The translations under genes were made by a program, and so were the position numbers. From Tubulanus polymorphus (Eukaryota > Nemertea > Palaeonemertea > Tubulaniformes > Tubulanidae), in the NCBI RefSeq assembly GCF_964204645.1, contig NC_134034.1:1052001-1116000 (forward strand): a DNA stretch of 64,000 bases, written 5' to 3'. Position 1 is the first letter of the stretch. Each line of letters begins with the position of its first letter. The notes beneath the pieces are model-generated. The model worked only from the letters and a program-made list of their open reading frames with translations. It made no database searches and was not told the DNA's origin. Below are positions 20,518 to 32,140 of this stretch, one piece after another.

Positions 20518-22835
20518 TTATGTTTCTTTCATTTCTCGAAGTCGACGAACTGCACTTCTTACAGTCGCGGCGGCGTTGGTGCTACAAAATATAACAATCA
20601 AATACTGAGAGAGTGACGTTATAATAGGGCAGCGCCGGAATCTTCAAAGGGCTGCCAAAGTAGCAAGACTTTCGATCCCCCCAAAAATACAGAAAACTAA
20701 GTTTAAATTTTGAATAATCTCTTATCTGTCACATTAACTCAATGAGGTTATTACAGTGAACTGCATTTTTTAGACCTCAAAAATATGTCTGACTTGAGCG
20801 AAATATCAGACATTGCAAGTTATGTATTATGAATTTCTTAAAAATCAGTGACCCAAAAATTATTTCGAAGTTTCAGAGTTGAACAGTAATCTTGTGTTTG
20901 GAGTCTACTGTATCAGCAGTGATAGAATATCGACATCAACTCTGGTACAGGAGCAGCAGATATTTAACAAGGTAACACAGGGTTGGCCTGTCATAGAAAA
21001 CGCGTGTAGGGGTTAGTAGGGGGCGCTGCTTACCTCTGAACCCAAGCTCCACCAGCAATCGTCTTCTTACAACCTTTACAATGCCAGATACCGACGGCTT
21101 GACGCTTCATAGCATCCTACAACATAGATCGAACACGTGATGTCATAGGGGGATTCATGGAGGCTGACATCTTTTCTATTCACAGATCAAATCACTAGTA
21201 GACAATTTGATGATGAAATCGTACGGGGAATTTATGAAAGCAGACATGTATTCTAGATTAAGTACCAAAAGATTTAATTTGATGATGTCATAGGGGGATT
21301 TATAATAAACGCAAAGCTGTCATGTTCATCGCAAGGGTCTCGAGTGTAGATAGATCAGATTGATGATGTCATAGGGGGATTTGTAAACGCTGTTATATTC
21401 ACTTGAAGGGTATATATACACTATAGTTAGTTACCTAATCGTTGGTGGTAAGCTTTTTATAATCGGATGGGCTTATACCAACGTTAGGGATGACAAGGAC
21501 CAAAACACGGTTGAAAAAAGTAACACTTCAAAAATATACTTTCAATTCACTTCAGTCCACAATTAATGGCTTAATTCACAAACTAACACAGGTACCTTTC
21601 GAAATAATCCAATTTTATGTATGTTTCGAGTGATTAATCAACATTATTTTGAGAAATTAATTAATTTCTCCACAAATTTCGCCATTGGCCGCCATTTCTC
21701 TGTATTGTACATGTGGCATGATAAGACAAGGGGACCTACAAGGATTTATATAAAACTTCCAAGACGAAACGACAATTTTTATTTTTGATGGTTTTCCAAC
21801 TTTTATTTCAAGTCTTCGTGTTTTCCTTAATAAATAATGAAATTATAAATTTCTGGTAAAAGAAAAATGTGAATAAGTGTTGATTTTTTAATTTTTTTAA
21901 ATTTCGTCGTTTCGCTTTGTTAGTTTGTGCTGTTGTCCTGGCCTCAGTCTACAGGTGCCAGCACCTCCAGTAATTTTCAAAATGGCAGCTGTTGACTGGA
22001 CGGAAATTTACTCTCACTTTACGGCCGATTTGCACATGGATTAAGATCGTCAGGTGAGGTGTTATAGGTATCAGACAAACTACGAATCTGTTGTGCGTCG
22101 ATTACAACAAAAATGAGACAGATATCTTAAGAGACAATGAAATGCCAGGCAAATTACTCGTCAGTCAAATTGGCTGACGAAGATTTCATACAAAAATGAC
22201 CTTCCCATTCCTGACTGTGGTTTGTGAAAATATCCGATCGTGAAACTAAACCACAGTCAGGTTACTGACTATATACACTACAGAGATATATCAAATTCGA
22301 TGATGTCATAGGGGGATCGATAGTTTACCTTGCCGCAGAATGAACACGTATATTTGCCGTGTTGCGTTACTTCCATACGTTTAATCGTTTTTCTCAACGA
22401 CGCACCGTAACGCGTGCCGTACTTTCCTGTTATTCCGACCTTCTTCGTGCGCTTGGCCTGGAAGAGGAGAACAAGGAGGAAAATCAAGAAATCAGTAGAG
22501 AACGAGGGGATTGAACCTAGAAAAACCTGTTCCATCGCTGATTTTAGGCCCCAAAGTTAATTGCTTTTCTTCTTATCGGTCATGAAAACAGATCCCTGAA
22601 TAATTTCCGTCATTCTCTTGCCCGAAAACGTAACGAACATCGTTTTTAGTCGAAAAACAGTGTCCAATTTCAGCGTCAGTTTAAGACCAATTTAGGCCCC
22701 GGAATGAGTACCTTTCGATTCAAAAATGGTCAGATAGAATTCTGCACATTATCATAGCAGGATTTCAAGGCTTGATCCGACTGATTAACGCCGGATTAAA
22801 GCGGATTTTGAGGCGTATTTCCAAAAACTCACCAT
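20518..22835 (-). CDS. RPL37A: Ribosomal protein eL43 (RPL37A)
   Basis: Four minus-strand exons: ATG alone at 22833-22835, then 22329-22457, 21034-21116, 20518-20581. They sum to 279 nt, 92 codons plus stop, exactly the human length. The text [20 protein letters not shown] identifies the family. The C4 zinc ribbon is intact: Cys39 and Cys42 in YTCSFCGK, Cys57 and Cys60 in WHCKGCKK. The protein ends [10 protein letters not shown]. The ATG|GTGAGT first intron is a common arrangement in this gene family. It is a structural protein of the 60S subunit. The short last exons are missing from simple ORF lists but their splice sites and phases agree. Confidence 0.97.
21117..21412 (-). repeat. ~79-nt family units at the 3' end of RPL37A intron 2
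   Basis: Four units (near 21138, 21211, 21282 and 21360 on plus) read CCCCCTATGACATCA on the gene's strand. The one nearest the exon lies about 23 nt from the acceptor (CTATGTTGTAG). A further unit sits immediately after the donor at 22290-22328 (G|GTAAACTATCGATCCCCCTATG). One family therefore borders both ends of this 1.2-kb intron. Confidence 0.88.
21413..22281. mobile_element. Possible insertion splitting the intron array
   Basis: TATATACACTATAG (about 21413) and TATATACACTACAG (about 22269) form a near-perfect 14-bp direct repeat around ~845 bp of sequence unlike the repeat family on either side. Just inside them, ATAGTTAGTTACCT and the reverse complement of AGGTTACTGACTAT form a weak inverted repeat. 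There is no ORF. This could be a non-autonomous element with a long target duplication. Confidence 0.35.
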
Positions 22836-22851
22836 TCTGTAGATTTGTTAT

Positions 22852-22864
22852 GGCTGAAAGGAAG
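22852..22864 (-). promoter_or_regulatory. Candidate 5' TOP transcription start of RPL37A
   Basis: On the minus strand CTTCCTTTCAGCC lies 17-29 nt upstream of the RPL37A ATG. A C followed by an unbroken pyrimidine run is the usual start of ribosomal-protein mRNAs and would place them under TOP-type translational control. Inferred from sequence only. Confidence 0.4.
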
Positions 22865-23833
22865 TTAATTGTGCGCACGCGCGCCAGCATTGATAGACAT
22901 CCTAAATACCGAACACAACCGACTGTAGTCAGAATCCGATCAAAGCCTCTTTCAGAATAAAAATGCTATAAAGGCACAATACTTTTCTAACAGCTTCCGG
23001 ATCTTACTTTTTTAAATCGCTAACAGTTTACAAAATCATACACGGAAAGAGTTCGAACCATTTTAAAACGCCCAGCAGGGCGTCCTTAGCTCAATGGCCG
23101 TGACCGGGGCCGGCTTTTATACCCGACCCCGCACATTCAATTCAACTCCACTTTATTGACAGAAGCCGGAAGTTACACAAGTGGAAGAAACGTGAAAATT
23201 GTTCTCCTTTTAATCGAGGTAAGATTTCGGGTGTTGTCATAGTTTGTCAGTAAGTCGAGGTCTGTGAAAGAGGTCGTTCTATGTCATGATGTTTACTGAA
23301 ACTGGACGAATCGATCCCTTTTATCTGATTGGTTCTGTCGTAAATGAAACTGATGAAGATGAGAATGACGATGATGATGTCGATGAGCGCGATGATTACT
23401 GTGAGTTGAATGCTCTGTAGTAGTCTGTTTTCAAACTGTTCGATTGTGGTTTTTAAACTAGCAGTTAAACCAGACCGCAATATAGATAGTCCAGTAACTG
23501 GACTGAAAGTTAAAAGTCAAAAATATTCAGAGCATAGTAGTAGTAGGTAGCCGCAACTGAGGCCGAGGGCAAAAAGGCGGCGGGGCACGGTTGATGGTCG
23601 AGTCGGGTTTCTCCATCTTGGTGTGTCTCTGATAAGCTAATGTGCGGCTTTTTGGTCCAGAGCAAATGGAACTGCAGTTTTAGTCTGGCACCTGAACTGT
23701 GGTTTAGTCCAGTAATAGCAGCTGGACTGCTTTAGTCCGTTACAAGACTGTGCTTTAGTCGGTAACCAGACTACAGTTTATTTAGTCCTATAACCAGACT
23801 ATTCAACCCCTCCCCTCTGTTTTCTGATTTCAG
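22865..23833. promoter_or_regulatory. Divergent region between RPL37A and ZNF622
   Basis: About 1 kb between two head-to-head genes. It includes a tRNA-like word (GTCCTTAGCTCAATGGC, about 23081) and TTTAGTCCAGTAA-type degenerate repeats at 23690-23800. The acceptor TTTCTGATTTCAG at 23833 shows that ZNF622 has a 5'-UTR intron. The reverse-strand open segment at 23247-23495 is listed separately. Confidence 0.5.
23247..23495 (-). CDS. Possible terminal exon encoding a membrane-spanning tail
   Basis: After a minus-strand acceptor (TTTTAACTTTCAG) an open frame runs about 82 codons to a stop. It contains an amphipathic stretch (SLKTTIEQFENRLLQSIQ), then one strong membrane segment (VIIALIDIIIVILIFISFIY). 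A polar tail (DRTNQIKG...ERPLSQTSTY) follows. That is the shape of a type I membrane protein C-terminus. There is no in-frame ATG in the segment and no upstream exon was identified. Family not recognised. Confidence 0.35.
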   Translation of the reverse strand, partial: TGLSILRSGLTASLKTTIEQFENRLLQSIQLTVIIALIDIIIVILIFISFIYDRTNQIKGIDSSSFSKHHDIERPLSQTSTY

Positions 23834-23841
23834 ATTGGGAT

Positions 23842-26800
23842 ATGGCGATGTTTACTTGTATTACTTGTCGCGTGGCGTTCCTCGATTCCGACGTTCAAAG
23901 GGAACACTATAAAACGGACTGGCATCGTTATAACTTGAAGCGAAAAGTCGCCGACCTCCCGCCGGTGACAGCCGAAAACTTCCAACAGAGAGTCCTAGCG
24001 CAGAAAAAACAGGTGAGTCTCAAAAACGAAGGATTTTATGGATGTAGGTTTTGAATTTTCATCCTTCATGTTGAATTTTGAAATTTCAACATTTTTGGCG
24101 AAATTTTTTTCTTCGAATTTAATTTTGGGAAAATTCATTTTTTTTTTCTTTTTTTAAATTGATTCAGGAAAAAGAAGATGAATGTGAAGTGAAGACCGGT
24201 TATTGCGCTTTGTGTCGGAAACATTTCGGTTCGCGGAACTCGTACGCGAATCACCTGACGTCGAAAAAACACCGCGAACTCGAGACGAAACTCGCCGAGA
24301 AAAACCGTCGACTTGAGGAGAAAAACGCGGAGAAAGGACTCGCGACGACGGACTCGGAACCGGCACCGATCGTCGCTAACGACGACGATAAAGTGGCTGA
24401 GAAAAATCGTAAAAACCTCGAAATTCAACGGCGTTTGAATCGTCGCGACGACGACGCCGCGTCTGCTCAAATGTCGTCTGCCGCTGCGAAGGCGGCGCCA
24501 TCTGCTGGGAAAAATCGAATGGAAGAATTATTCGGTGAAGGCGCTGTCGGCGAGGAGGACGCGGGTAGATATCTTCATCTCTAAAATCTTTCATCCTTCC
24601 CCCACCCCCCTTAAAGATTAAGGTCTTTAAGTGTTCGAGGTCTTTTATTAAGATTTAATAAATCTCTTGCCTGAAACTGTAGCCCCTAAATATCTTACCA
24701 ATCTCATCAGGTATTGGAAAATTTGTCAAAAGATATTGGTTTTTGAGGGGTACAGGATCCAGGCTGAGAACGGTACAGGCTGAGAGGGTCAGTGTCCAAG
24801 CTAAGTAGGGCGGGGGATCCAACTGAGACGAGTACAGGGTCCAGGCTGAGAAGGGTGTGCATGTTCCAGGCTGTAGATAAGAGTCAGTAACTGATTCTCA
24901 GTTTGTCTGTTTGTAGAGATGGATTCTGATGTAGAGTCAGTTGATAGCTGGGAAGCCGACGCGTTGGGTTTAGAGGAATGTTTATTCTGTTCGGAGGTTT
25001 CCGATTCGATCGACGACAATATTCAACATATGACTAAAACTCACAGTTTTTTCATACCGGATCTCGAGTATTTAACCGATTTAGAAGGATTCATTACGTA
25101 TTTAGGTAAGAAATAAAATCGTTTTAGTACGATTATCCCCCGTTAGATGGCGAACTAGTCGAGATTTTCCTAGCGCAATTTTGATTTCAAGATCTACATC
25201 TAAACTGTGGAAACTGGGAAAATCAGAAACTCTTTTCATGAAATAGAATTTTAGTAAAGAAATTTTCACATGTTGTAACGAGGCTATCACTATAGGAATA
25301 ACGATTTTAAGCATTTCCGGGCTGCAGTTGCCCCTTAGTTGGTTTATAATGGTTTTAACTGGTGGACAAATACTATTGTAACAAAGCAATTTCAACTCGT
25401 GGCTGATATCGCTGATTTGTGTTGAAGGTGAAAAGGTCGGCGTTGGTAGAATGTGTTTGTGGTGCAACGGTGTCGGTAAAACGTTCCACTCGACGAAATC
25501 CGTGCAGCAGCACATGACTGATAGAGGGCACTGTAAAATACTCCACGAAGGAGAAGCTTTACTCGAATACGCCGACTTCTATGACTATCGGTAAGTGCGC
25601 ATTTCACCAGGTGTCGCTGGTGTGCAGTAGGACATAAACTACTGTGACAATAGAGGGTGGATTCTACTTGTGGCAAGTGAGGATCCACCAGGTGTCGCTT
25701 GTGTGCAGTAGGACATCAACTACTGCGACAATAGAGGTGGATTCTACTTGTGGCAAGTGAGGATCCACCAGGTGTCATTAGTGTGCATTAGGACATCATT
25801 TACTGCGACAATAGGGGTGGATTCTACTTGTTGCAAGTGAGGATCCACCAGGTGTCATTAGTGTGCATTAGGACATCATTTACTGCGACAATAGAGGTGG
25901 ATTCTACTTGTGGCAAGTGAGGATCCACCAGGTGTCATTAGTGTGCATTAGGACATCATTTACTGCGACAATAGGGGTGGATTCTACTTGTGGCAAGTGA
26001 GGATCCACCAGGTGTCAAACCAAACTTATCATTTCAAGTTCTTATCATTTCTAGATCAAGTTACCCTGATTATCAAGAAGGGGAAGAGGAAGGTGATGAT
26101 GATGATGATGACGATGAGTCAGTAGCAGATGGAGAGGATGATTTGCTACAAGATGAAGGTTACCAGCTTGTGCTGCCATCTGGTGAGTATAAAAAAAATC
26201 TGGAAAGAAATACTATAATACTTTTTGGCCGAAAAAATTGTCATTTTCGTTATTTTTGAATTTTGAAATTTTTTGTTTCAAGGCGCTACGATAGGTCACC
26301 GGTCGCTGGTTCGTTATTATCGTCAGAATCTTCCCGAGTCGCGGGTCGCCGTCAAAACATCATCTGCCGTAAATAAGGCGTTAGCTCAATACAAGGCGCT
26401 CGGCTGGTTGGGAGCTACAGGTAAATTAAATCCCGCGCTGAGAAACAAAGAAAAAGAGTTAGAAATGTTTCCTTGAGATGATTTGACGTTTCAACTTAAT
26501 CCTAATAGTCAATTTTAAGAATACAAAATCCAGAGTAGATAGAATGAGGCTACTGAGGGAAGTGAGGAATTCAGTGATAATCTGCCAGAATCGCTAGTGG
26601 CACCGAGTTAAGATTTAACTCCGAGTTAACTCATCGAAAATGAACAAACTTTAACTCCGAGTTGACTCCAACTCACAACTGTGGAACCGGGTCCTGGTGT
26701 CTAGCGTGTAGCATATAAGGGGTTAATGTTTATAAAAATATTTATTTGATTATTTTCCAGGTCACGCGGCGGAAAAGAAGAGAAAAGACATGGCGTTCGT

Positions 26801-26888
26801 TCAACGCTGGAAATTGAGAAACCACATGAAAATCGGAATGAAAGCCAATAAATTCCAGCCGCATTTCCGCAACCAAGTCATGTTCTAG
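23842..26888 (+). CDS. ZNF622: ZNF622 (Rei1/Reh1-like) 60S ribosome maturation factor
   Basis: Seven exons: 23842-24012, 24168-24564, 24917-25105, 25428-25590, 26055-26182, 26283-26420, 26761-26888. They total 1314 nt, 437 codons plus stop (human 477), all phases consistent. Four C2H2-type fingers are visible: FTCITCRVAFLDSDVQREHY, YCALCRKHFGSRNSYANHL, CLFCSEVS...HMTKTHSFF and CLWCNGVGKTFHSTKSVQQH. The block THSFFIPDLEYLTDLEGFITY and the C-terminal YRQNLPESR...QYKALGW and FQPHFRNQVMF are family hallmarks. Rei1-type proteins act in the cytoplasm, helping recycle Arx1/ALB1 and proofread the 60S exit tunnel. The donor after exon 2 (GCGG|GTAGAT) is the weakest site. A 5'-UTR exon starts at 23834. 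Confidence 0.95.
25600..26020. repeat. 80-bp tandem repeat in ZNF622 intron 4, 5 copies
   Basis: The unit includes CACCAGGTGTCATTAGTGTG, GACATCATTTACTGCGACAA and GTGGATTCTACTTGTGGCAA. It starts ~15 nt after the donor and ends ~35 nt before the acceptor, so the array is nearly the whole intron. Confidence 0.92.
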
Positions 26889-26908
26889 AAATATCCGTTC
26901 ATTGATTA

Positions 26909-27074
26909 GGGGTCATTCATTTATTACGTACGCATTAGGGGAGGGGGGAAGGATTGAGTGAAATTGCGTACTGTAATGCTTAATGTATATGAAAAAATGG
27001 CCGATTTTGCGCACAGAGGGGGAGGGGGGTTGAAAAATTCCAATTTTATTCGTACGTAATTAATGAATGATCCC
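26909..27074. mobile_element. 166-bp fold-back MITE
   Basis: Left GGGGTCATTCATTTATTACG and right, read on the other strand, GGGATCATTCATTAATTACG form a ~24-bp inverted repeat. The interior is two facing G-rich blocks (GGGGAGGGGGGAAGG and GGGGGAGGGGGG). There is no ORF. It lies 20 bp after the ZNF622 stop codon, so it probably falls in the 3' UTR. Confidence 0.8.
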
Positions 27075-27680
27075 TTTATTTATTTGAATACAGTCAACAT
27101 TAGGCCTTTAACTTTTCATATATTTCTTTTAATGTTAAAGTATAAATCCCTGCACACTAAGCATGAAAAAGAGACTGATATGTTTCCGCGAGCTAGTGTA
27201 GTTTATTTAACTTTTCAGCTATAAGCTTATAGTCATCTTCAATAGCGTCTTAACACATTTTTCAGACAAATAAATTCTCTCAAATTCCATGAAAACAATA
27301 CATCTGGCGCACAATACATTAGAAATGAACTAATTCTAACTCGACAATTCTAACAACTGTTGAACTGGATCTTGTTTGAAATATCTTTAAATTGTGTAGA
27401 AATTGTTAAAAACTACTTGATTAGATAAATAAAATTCTGTTCTGTTGAATTTCTTTCTGTTATGTTTTTCTGTGGACTTTCAATCCGGAATGAACACATT
27501 TAATGGCAGAGACATTTTCGAGGAACTTTTCTTGAACACCGGACCAAGTGACGTGATGGCAGATTTTTAGGTACTTTCGCTTTAGCAGAAGAATATGTGC
27601 TTTCACGAATACTCAGCTGTGCTTCACATGCGCGCCACAAAATCGAACGAGACTCGCAGCAATGTGATCTGTGCTTGGAC
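27075..27680. other. Intergenic stretch with one diverged 69-bp satellite unit
   Basis: GAGCTAGTGTAGTTTATTTAAC...ATAGTCATCTTCA (27185-27245) is a single degenerate copy of the RETREG intron 2 satellite. No gene recognised; the 138-codon reverse ORF at 27500-27916 has no family resemblance. Confidence 0.55.
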
Positions 27681-27686
27681 CGGGGT

Positions 27687-27696
27687 ATATATAAAA
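27687..27696 (+). promoter_or_regulatory. Isolated TATA box (TATATAAAAG)
   Basis: GGGGTATATATAAAAGCGTG is a textbook TATA context. Downstream there are only very short ORFs (for example MIHGPVVKSSEFY... at 27764 and MHLKRKPLHFA... at 27838). It could start a non-coding RNA or a retroelement transcript. Confidence 0.35.
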
Positions 27697-27919
27697 GCGT
27701 GCCTCGTGTGTGGCCTTTAGTTTTCCAGGAAACTGCGACCGATTCAACTGCCAGGGTTCGTAAATGATTCACGGGCCGGTCGTGAAAAGCAGTGAATTTT
27801 ATAGAAGGGCAGTGAAACGGGGGCGTTACTAAAACTATGCACTTAAAACGAAAACCTTTGCACTTTGCGATACGAGGAATATGCATGACTAAGATGAAGA
27901 CCAAAGTCCTATGCACTCA

Positions 27920-29702
27920 TTAGAAATCATCACTCGCGGCGCTATCTGTGTATTCAACCATCTCTGCTAATTAGTGTAGGCAATACCAGATATAAACAAC
28001 CGCATATGAAACATAAATTGGTCGGTTTTCTCAGGTGCATATAGTCTTCGTTTTTAGTAGTGCTTTGTTTTAGTAACACTTGTAACAACGAATGACAAAT
28101 TTCAAAATCAATCACGATTTATTCTCATACAACAATTATAGAAAATGCCAGGTTTGTGCTCGAGGAATTATAACGTAAGCTCCTCAAACAAGTTGACTTT
28201 CAAAAAACAACTAGTCCAACCACCATAGGTGTATAAACTATAAACGAGTTTATACGCTCATGGTCCAAACATAGACTCTAAAACAAAAAAGTCTACGGCC
28301 CAACCATGGACTCAATTGTCCATGGCCCCCGCACTAAAACCAGAGATAAACCTGGCCAAACTCTGGAAAGCGTAGGATTAAGTAATCAATCTGATTTACA
28401 TTCTTTACATCATTTTATTTTCACATATCATTAACATATCACATATCATCATTAAATCTTAAAGCTACAAATTTATTACAAGAAAACTAAAAACATTGCC
28501 AAATTCTCGTCTTTAAGGGATTTCTTCAAACATAAAGCTTATTTCACAAAATTATGTTACATTTGAAACAAATCAGGGGTCTGATCTAAGCACTAGTCCA
28601 ATTGCCCGGGACAAGTATGTTTTCATTAGGTCATGTAGGTTATCATTATCACTCGTCCACCGGGCTTGTGTAATTCTATGTCTCAAAGCTTTTATCCCAC
28701 TTGATGCAAGGGATGATTGTGTCACAATTGGACTGCTCGTAGGGCAAGTTGATTTTTGAGGGGGCAAGTGATATTACATATGCTTGCCCAATGTCAAGTG
28801 GCATTTATTCCTTAGATCAAACCCTGCAAATTATAAAGGTTTTTCTTTGTGACAATTTAAGATAAATCAAGTATTTTCACATAAATATGGTTTGATTGGC
28901 GAAGCTAGGTATTCGGTAACTTCTTAATTGTATTATTCAACTTGGATAGTAGATATAAATACAACTCAATATAAAGATCATAAATTCTTTGAGTCCAGAT
29001 ATGACAGGCCCCGCACAGACGTGGTTAAACCGATAATCAAAACAAAGCTAGGACAATTGACCAATTAGCACTGTATCCTTAAGTTAGCCTATCAAGCAAC
29101 TGCTCCTTATATTCTATGCTCCTGCTATTTTCGACAAGGCCTTAACTAAATCAGTATTGTATGAACCACTGAAAAGCACCACAGTGGAATTGTTGCTATA
29201 AAAGTTTCAACACAAATGATGAAAATGTACATCGTTTTATTCACACAACAATAATATCTTAATCGAGGAATCGTGATGCAAGTTCCTAATTTACAAACAT
29301 GCAAACTGTGTTACAATAACAGTCTCTAACATAAAAGCATTAAAACTAGAGATGGAACATACAGATTCACTCTGGAAATATCAACTAATCATTACTTTCA
29401 ATAGAATACTAGAATTTTGCCTACTTTGCCTTGTCTTAAAGATGTCCAAACACCTTGACATTAAACACTACTAAGTATTCTGATGTTTTTTCTGGCAGCT
29501 TCGAAAAGATCAACATAATTATACAATCGGTAACTAATCAATAACATCAATAACTTAAGTTTATAGCTGTTTTACATTCTTTCTAAAAAGTAAAATGTAT
29601 GTACCAGATTTTAGATAGTAAGTCTACCCCAGTATAACGATCAACAGTCACAGCAGTGATTGAGCGCGGCTAGTTGAAATGACGGGTCGATCTATCATCA
29701 CA
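27920..29702. other. AT-rich gene-poor DNA
   Basis: No convincing gene. Segments near 28095-28190 and 29220-29300 share a diverged pattern (ATTTATTCTCATACAACAAT versus TTTTATTCACACAACAATAA, each followed by CGAGGAAT), suggesting an old duplication. Confidence 0.5.
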
Positions 29703-29822
29703 GTTATTCAAAGCATTCTATCATATCAGTTATTTTTTTAAGTGTGTTCGATTTAGTTAAGGTTTATGGTTATTTGTTTTGTTCATTACAATAACTGAGT
29801 CCGATAGAATGCTTTGAATAAC
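29703..29822. mobile_element. 120-bp fold-back MITE
   Basis: GTTATTCAAAGCATTCTATC at the left is repeated exactly in reverse at the right (GATAGAATGCTTTGAATAAC). After a short mismatch, CAGTTATT/AATAACTG also pair. The loop is ~55 nt, AT-rich and has no ORF. Confidence 0.8.
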
Positions 29823-30125
29823 AACAGAAAAGATCTCGGGCTTTCGCTATACTTTGGGAAGGTTGTTCGATAAATGAAGAACCTTGTTGATAAATATTTG
29901 AAAAAATGCCTTTTCATGTAAATAGAATATTAATTTGTTGTTTGTTTGTATTGTTGTTTATTATTTTTAATCAATTTTTTTATATTATCTATTTATTCAT
30001 GTGCTTGTATTTTGTATTATTTACTATTCATTATTTATTGGTTTTTTCTTATTTATTTTGTTATTAATTTATGTACTTGTATTTTGTATAATGTATCATT
30101 TAAACTCCTCTATTTACAACTGCAG

Positions 30126-30348
30126 GCATTTTTTCACTGTAAAGTTCTGGGCCCATTCTAAAAAAAGCGCTACCGATTCACTGCCACTCCTTAATAATCA
30201 TTATACACCCGATTTGAAGCTAAGTGATTATTTACGAGAGCCATCTCGTGATATGGATTTACCCAATACAATAAAAGAAGTTCAAACAGCTATAAACGAT
30301 GTTAAAACGTTCAAAATTAGTCCTAGCTATAACTTTATGCCTTGTTAA
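30126..30348 (+). CDS. Possible terminal coding exon, unidentified
   Basis: After TTACAACTGCAG the frame is open for 74 codons to a TAA. It has coding-like composition (NNHYTPDLKLSDYLREPSRD, IKEVQTAINDVKTF). No upstream exon could be linked. Family not recognised; it may be a decayed gene fragment. Confidence 0.3.
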
Positions 30349-31776
30349 TCCTAGTTTAAAAATACGTTTTCAAATACGTAGCTATGATCATCAAACAGAT
30401 TGATGGAGGCTCAAAGGTCGATGTGAAAATCGACATCTACGATTCATTTGTCAAATTGGTTACATGGGCCTTTGAAAAAATATCATAAAATGCCATCAAA
30501 TTAATACATCTACAATTCAGCAAACACTTAATATTTGTACGTCAACACTGGTCTAACGCTATGTTCTATGTTTCCTAACTACGTGATATCTCTACGGACA
30601 AATAGCCACAGTTGACTATGTTTAACTATGGTAAGTTCAAAGATTAAACTCACAATATCAAGTTGAAACTATATCTCAGTTTAGGCATTAACTCGAACAG
30701 ACCTATGAGTCCAAACTAGGCGCTCGACGCCAACATTTACCCCTAGTGACTAACCTTACTAGACTTATCAATCAACTTAGGATCGAAGACCAATATCTTG
30801 AATTAATGGAGCTTAGCTTTTATTAGACTCTCACATTGCATTAAACATTATAAAATAGTTTCCTCGAAAACACTATATTATCCATCAGACTGGTTTGAAA
30901 AAGGGTAATAAGTAAATAAATCAATACTTTACTACAGAAATCCACTATTGTCTTCGCTGCTTTTAAAACATTGTTTATCCTGAATCAGTGTTTATGAATT
31001 AATCCATTAGTTTTGCTGCTCGAATCAGTGTTTATAAGATTCACTATTGTCTTTGCTGCTCCTGATAAAATGTTTTATAGAAATCAACCACCGATTGTCG
31101 AAGAATCCATCGTTGAGTGATTAATCCGTCGCTGGCTCCTAAACTTATCACCTGGGCTCCTGCAGTTTTCATCAGAAAATGGGTCAATCAGTAATCGGTG
31201 TGGGTGTCTTCTTCAGACGATTATTTCCGAGATGTAGTTTGGCTGAAACAAAGTGAAGAAAGCAAAACATTTCAGACAGATCTATCATAATTTACATGTC
31301 ATTTCAAATAACAAGCAACAATGTTTTTCACAAAGCAAAATTCATTGACGTCAATTGCTGATTTAAACCCCAATAATCAATTGCAGCAGTAGGACTAGTT
31401 CATCACTGTTTAAGACTAGTAAAGATAAAAGATCAGCCATGTGGACCGGTAAATAGATTTTGATGATAGTCACTTATTAAATGATATTTATATGAGGCCT
31501 GAAATCTACATATACCGGTAATAAAGATTGCTGGGTTCAGTTCTGGCCTTTTCTGTGCACCGTTCCAGTTAGTAGATTTTGGACGAGTAGTTGCTCTCAA
31601 GCTGGGCCTTTTCTGATAGTTGAAACTTAGCTGCAATCATAAAAAGATGATGTCCTGTTATCACAAAACATTACATTTAGAATAATTCGAAATAATTCAA
31701 CATATATCAAGTTACCTTTCATGATTGCTGGGTTCGTTATCGGAGATGATCATCTAAGTTGGTTGACCTTTAGTTA
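30349..31776. other. Gene-poor stretch with small coding-like segments on the minus strand
   Basis: Minus-strand acceptors precede two short open segments. One is at about 31183-31241 (KLHLGNNRLKKTPTPITD then stop) and one at about 31525-31631 (LSFNYQKRPSLRATTRPKST). Words such as GAACCCAGCAATC recur at 31520, 31725 and, diverged, 36185. That points to local duplication, so these may not be functional exons. Confidence 0.3.
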
Positions 31777-32140
31777 TACATTTCTATAATACATTTCTTT
31801 GGTATTTTTTTTCATGTAGTCCGAAAGTTTACAATAAGATAATTTCGTCTAAGATATATATTTCTTTGGTATTTTTTTTCATGTAGTCCAAAAGATTACA
31901 ATAAGATAATTTTGTCTAAGTTATACATTTTTTTGGTATTTTTTTTCATGTAGTCCGAAAGTTTACAATAAGATAATTTCGTCTAAGTTATACATTTCTT
32001 TGGTATTTTTTTTTTCATGTAGTCCGAAAGTTTACAATAAGATAATTTCGTCTAAGTTATACATTTCTTTGGTATTTTTTTTCATGTAGTCCGAAAGTTT
32101 ACAAGGTTGAAGAATTTTGTCTATACATTTCTTTGGTCTT
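31777..32140. repeat. ~67-bp tandem repeat, 5 copies
   Basis: The unit includes TACATTTCTTTGGTATTTTT, CATGTAGTCCGAAAGTTTAC and AATAAGATAATTTCGTCTAA. Periods of 67-69 nt vary with the T-run length. Confidence 0.9.

Noticed and set aside
23060-23150. tRNA gene or tRNA-derived SINE head (TCCTTAGCTCAATGGCC)
   Set aside because: An A-box-like word is present but there is no GGTTCGANTCC B box at the right distance and no cloverleaf.
27500-27916. 138-codon reverse ORF
   Set aside because: No domain, no conserved words, biased residues (Arg/Ser/His). It overlaps a plus-strand TATA box.
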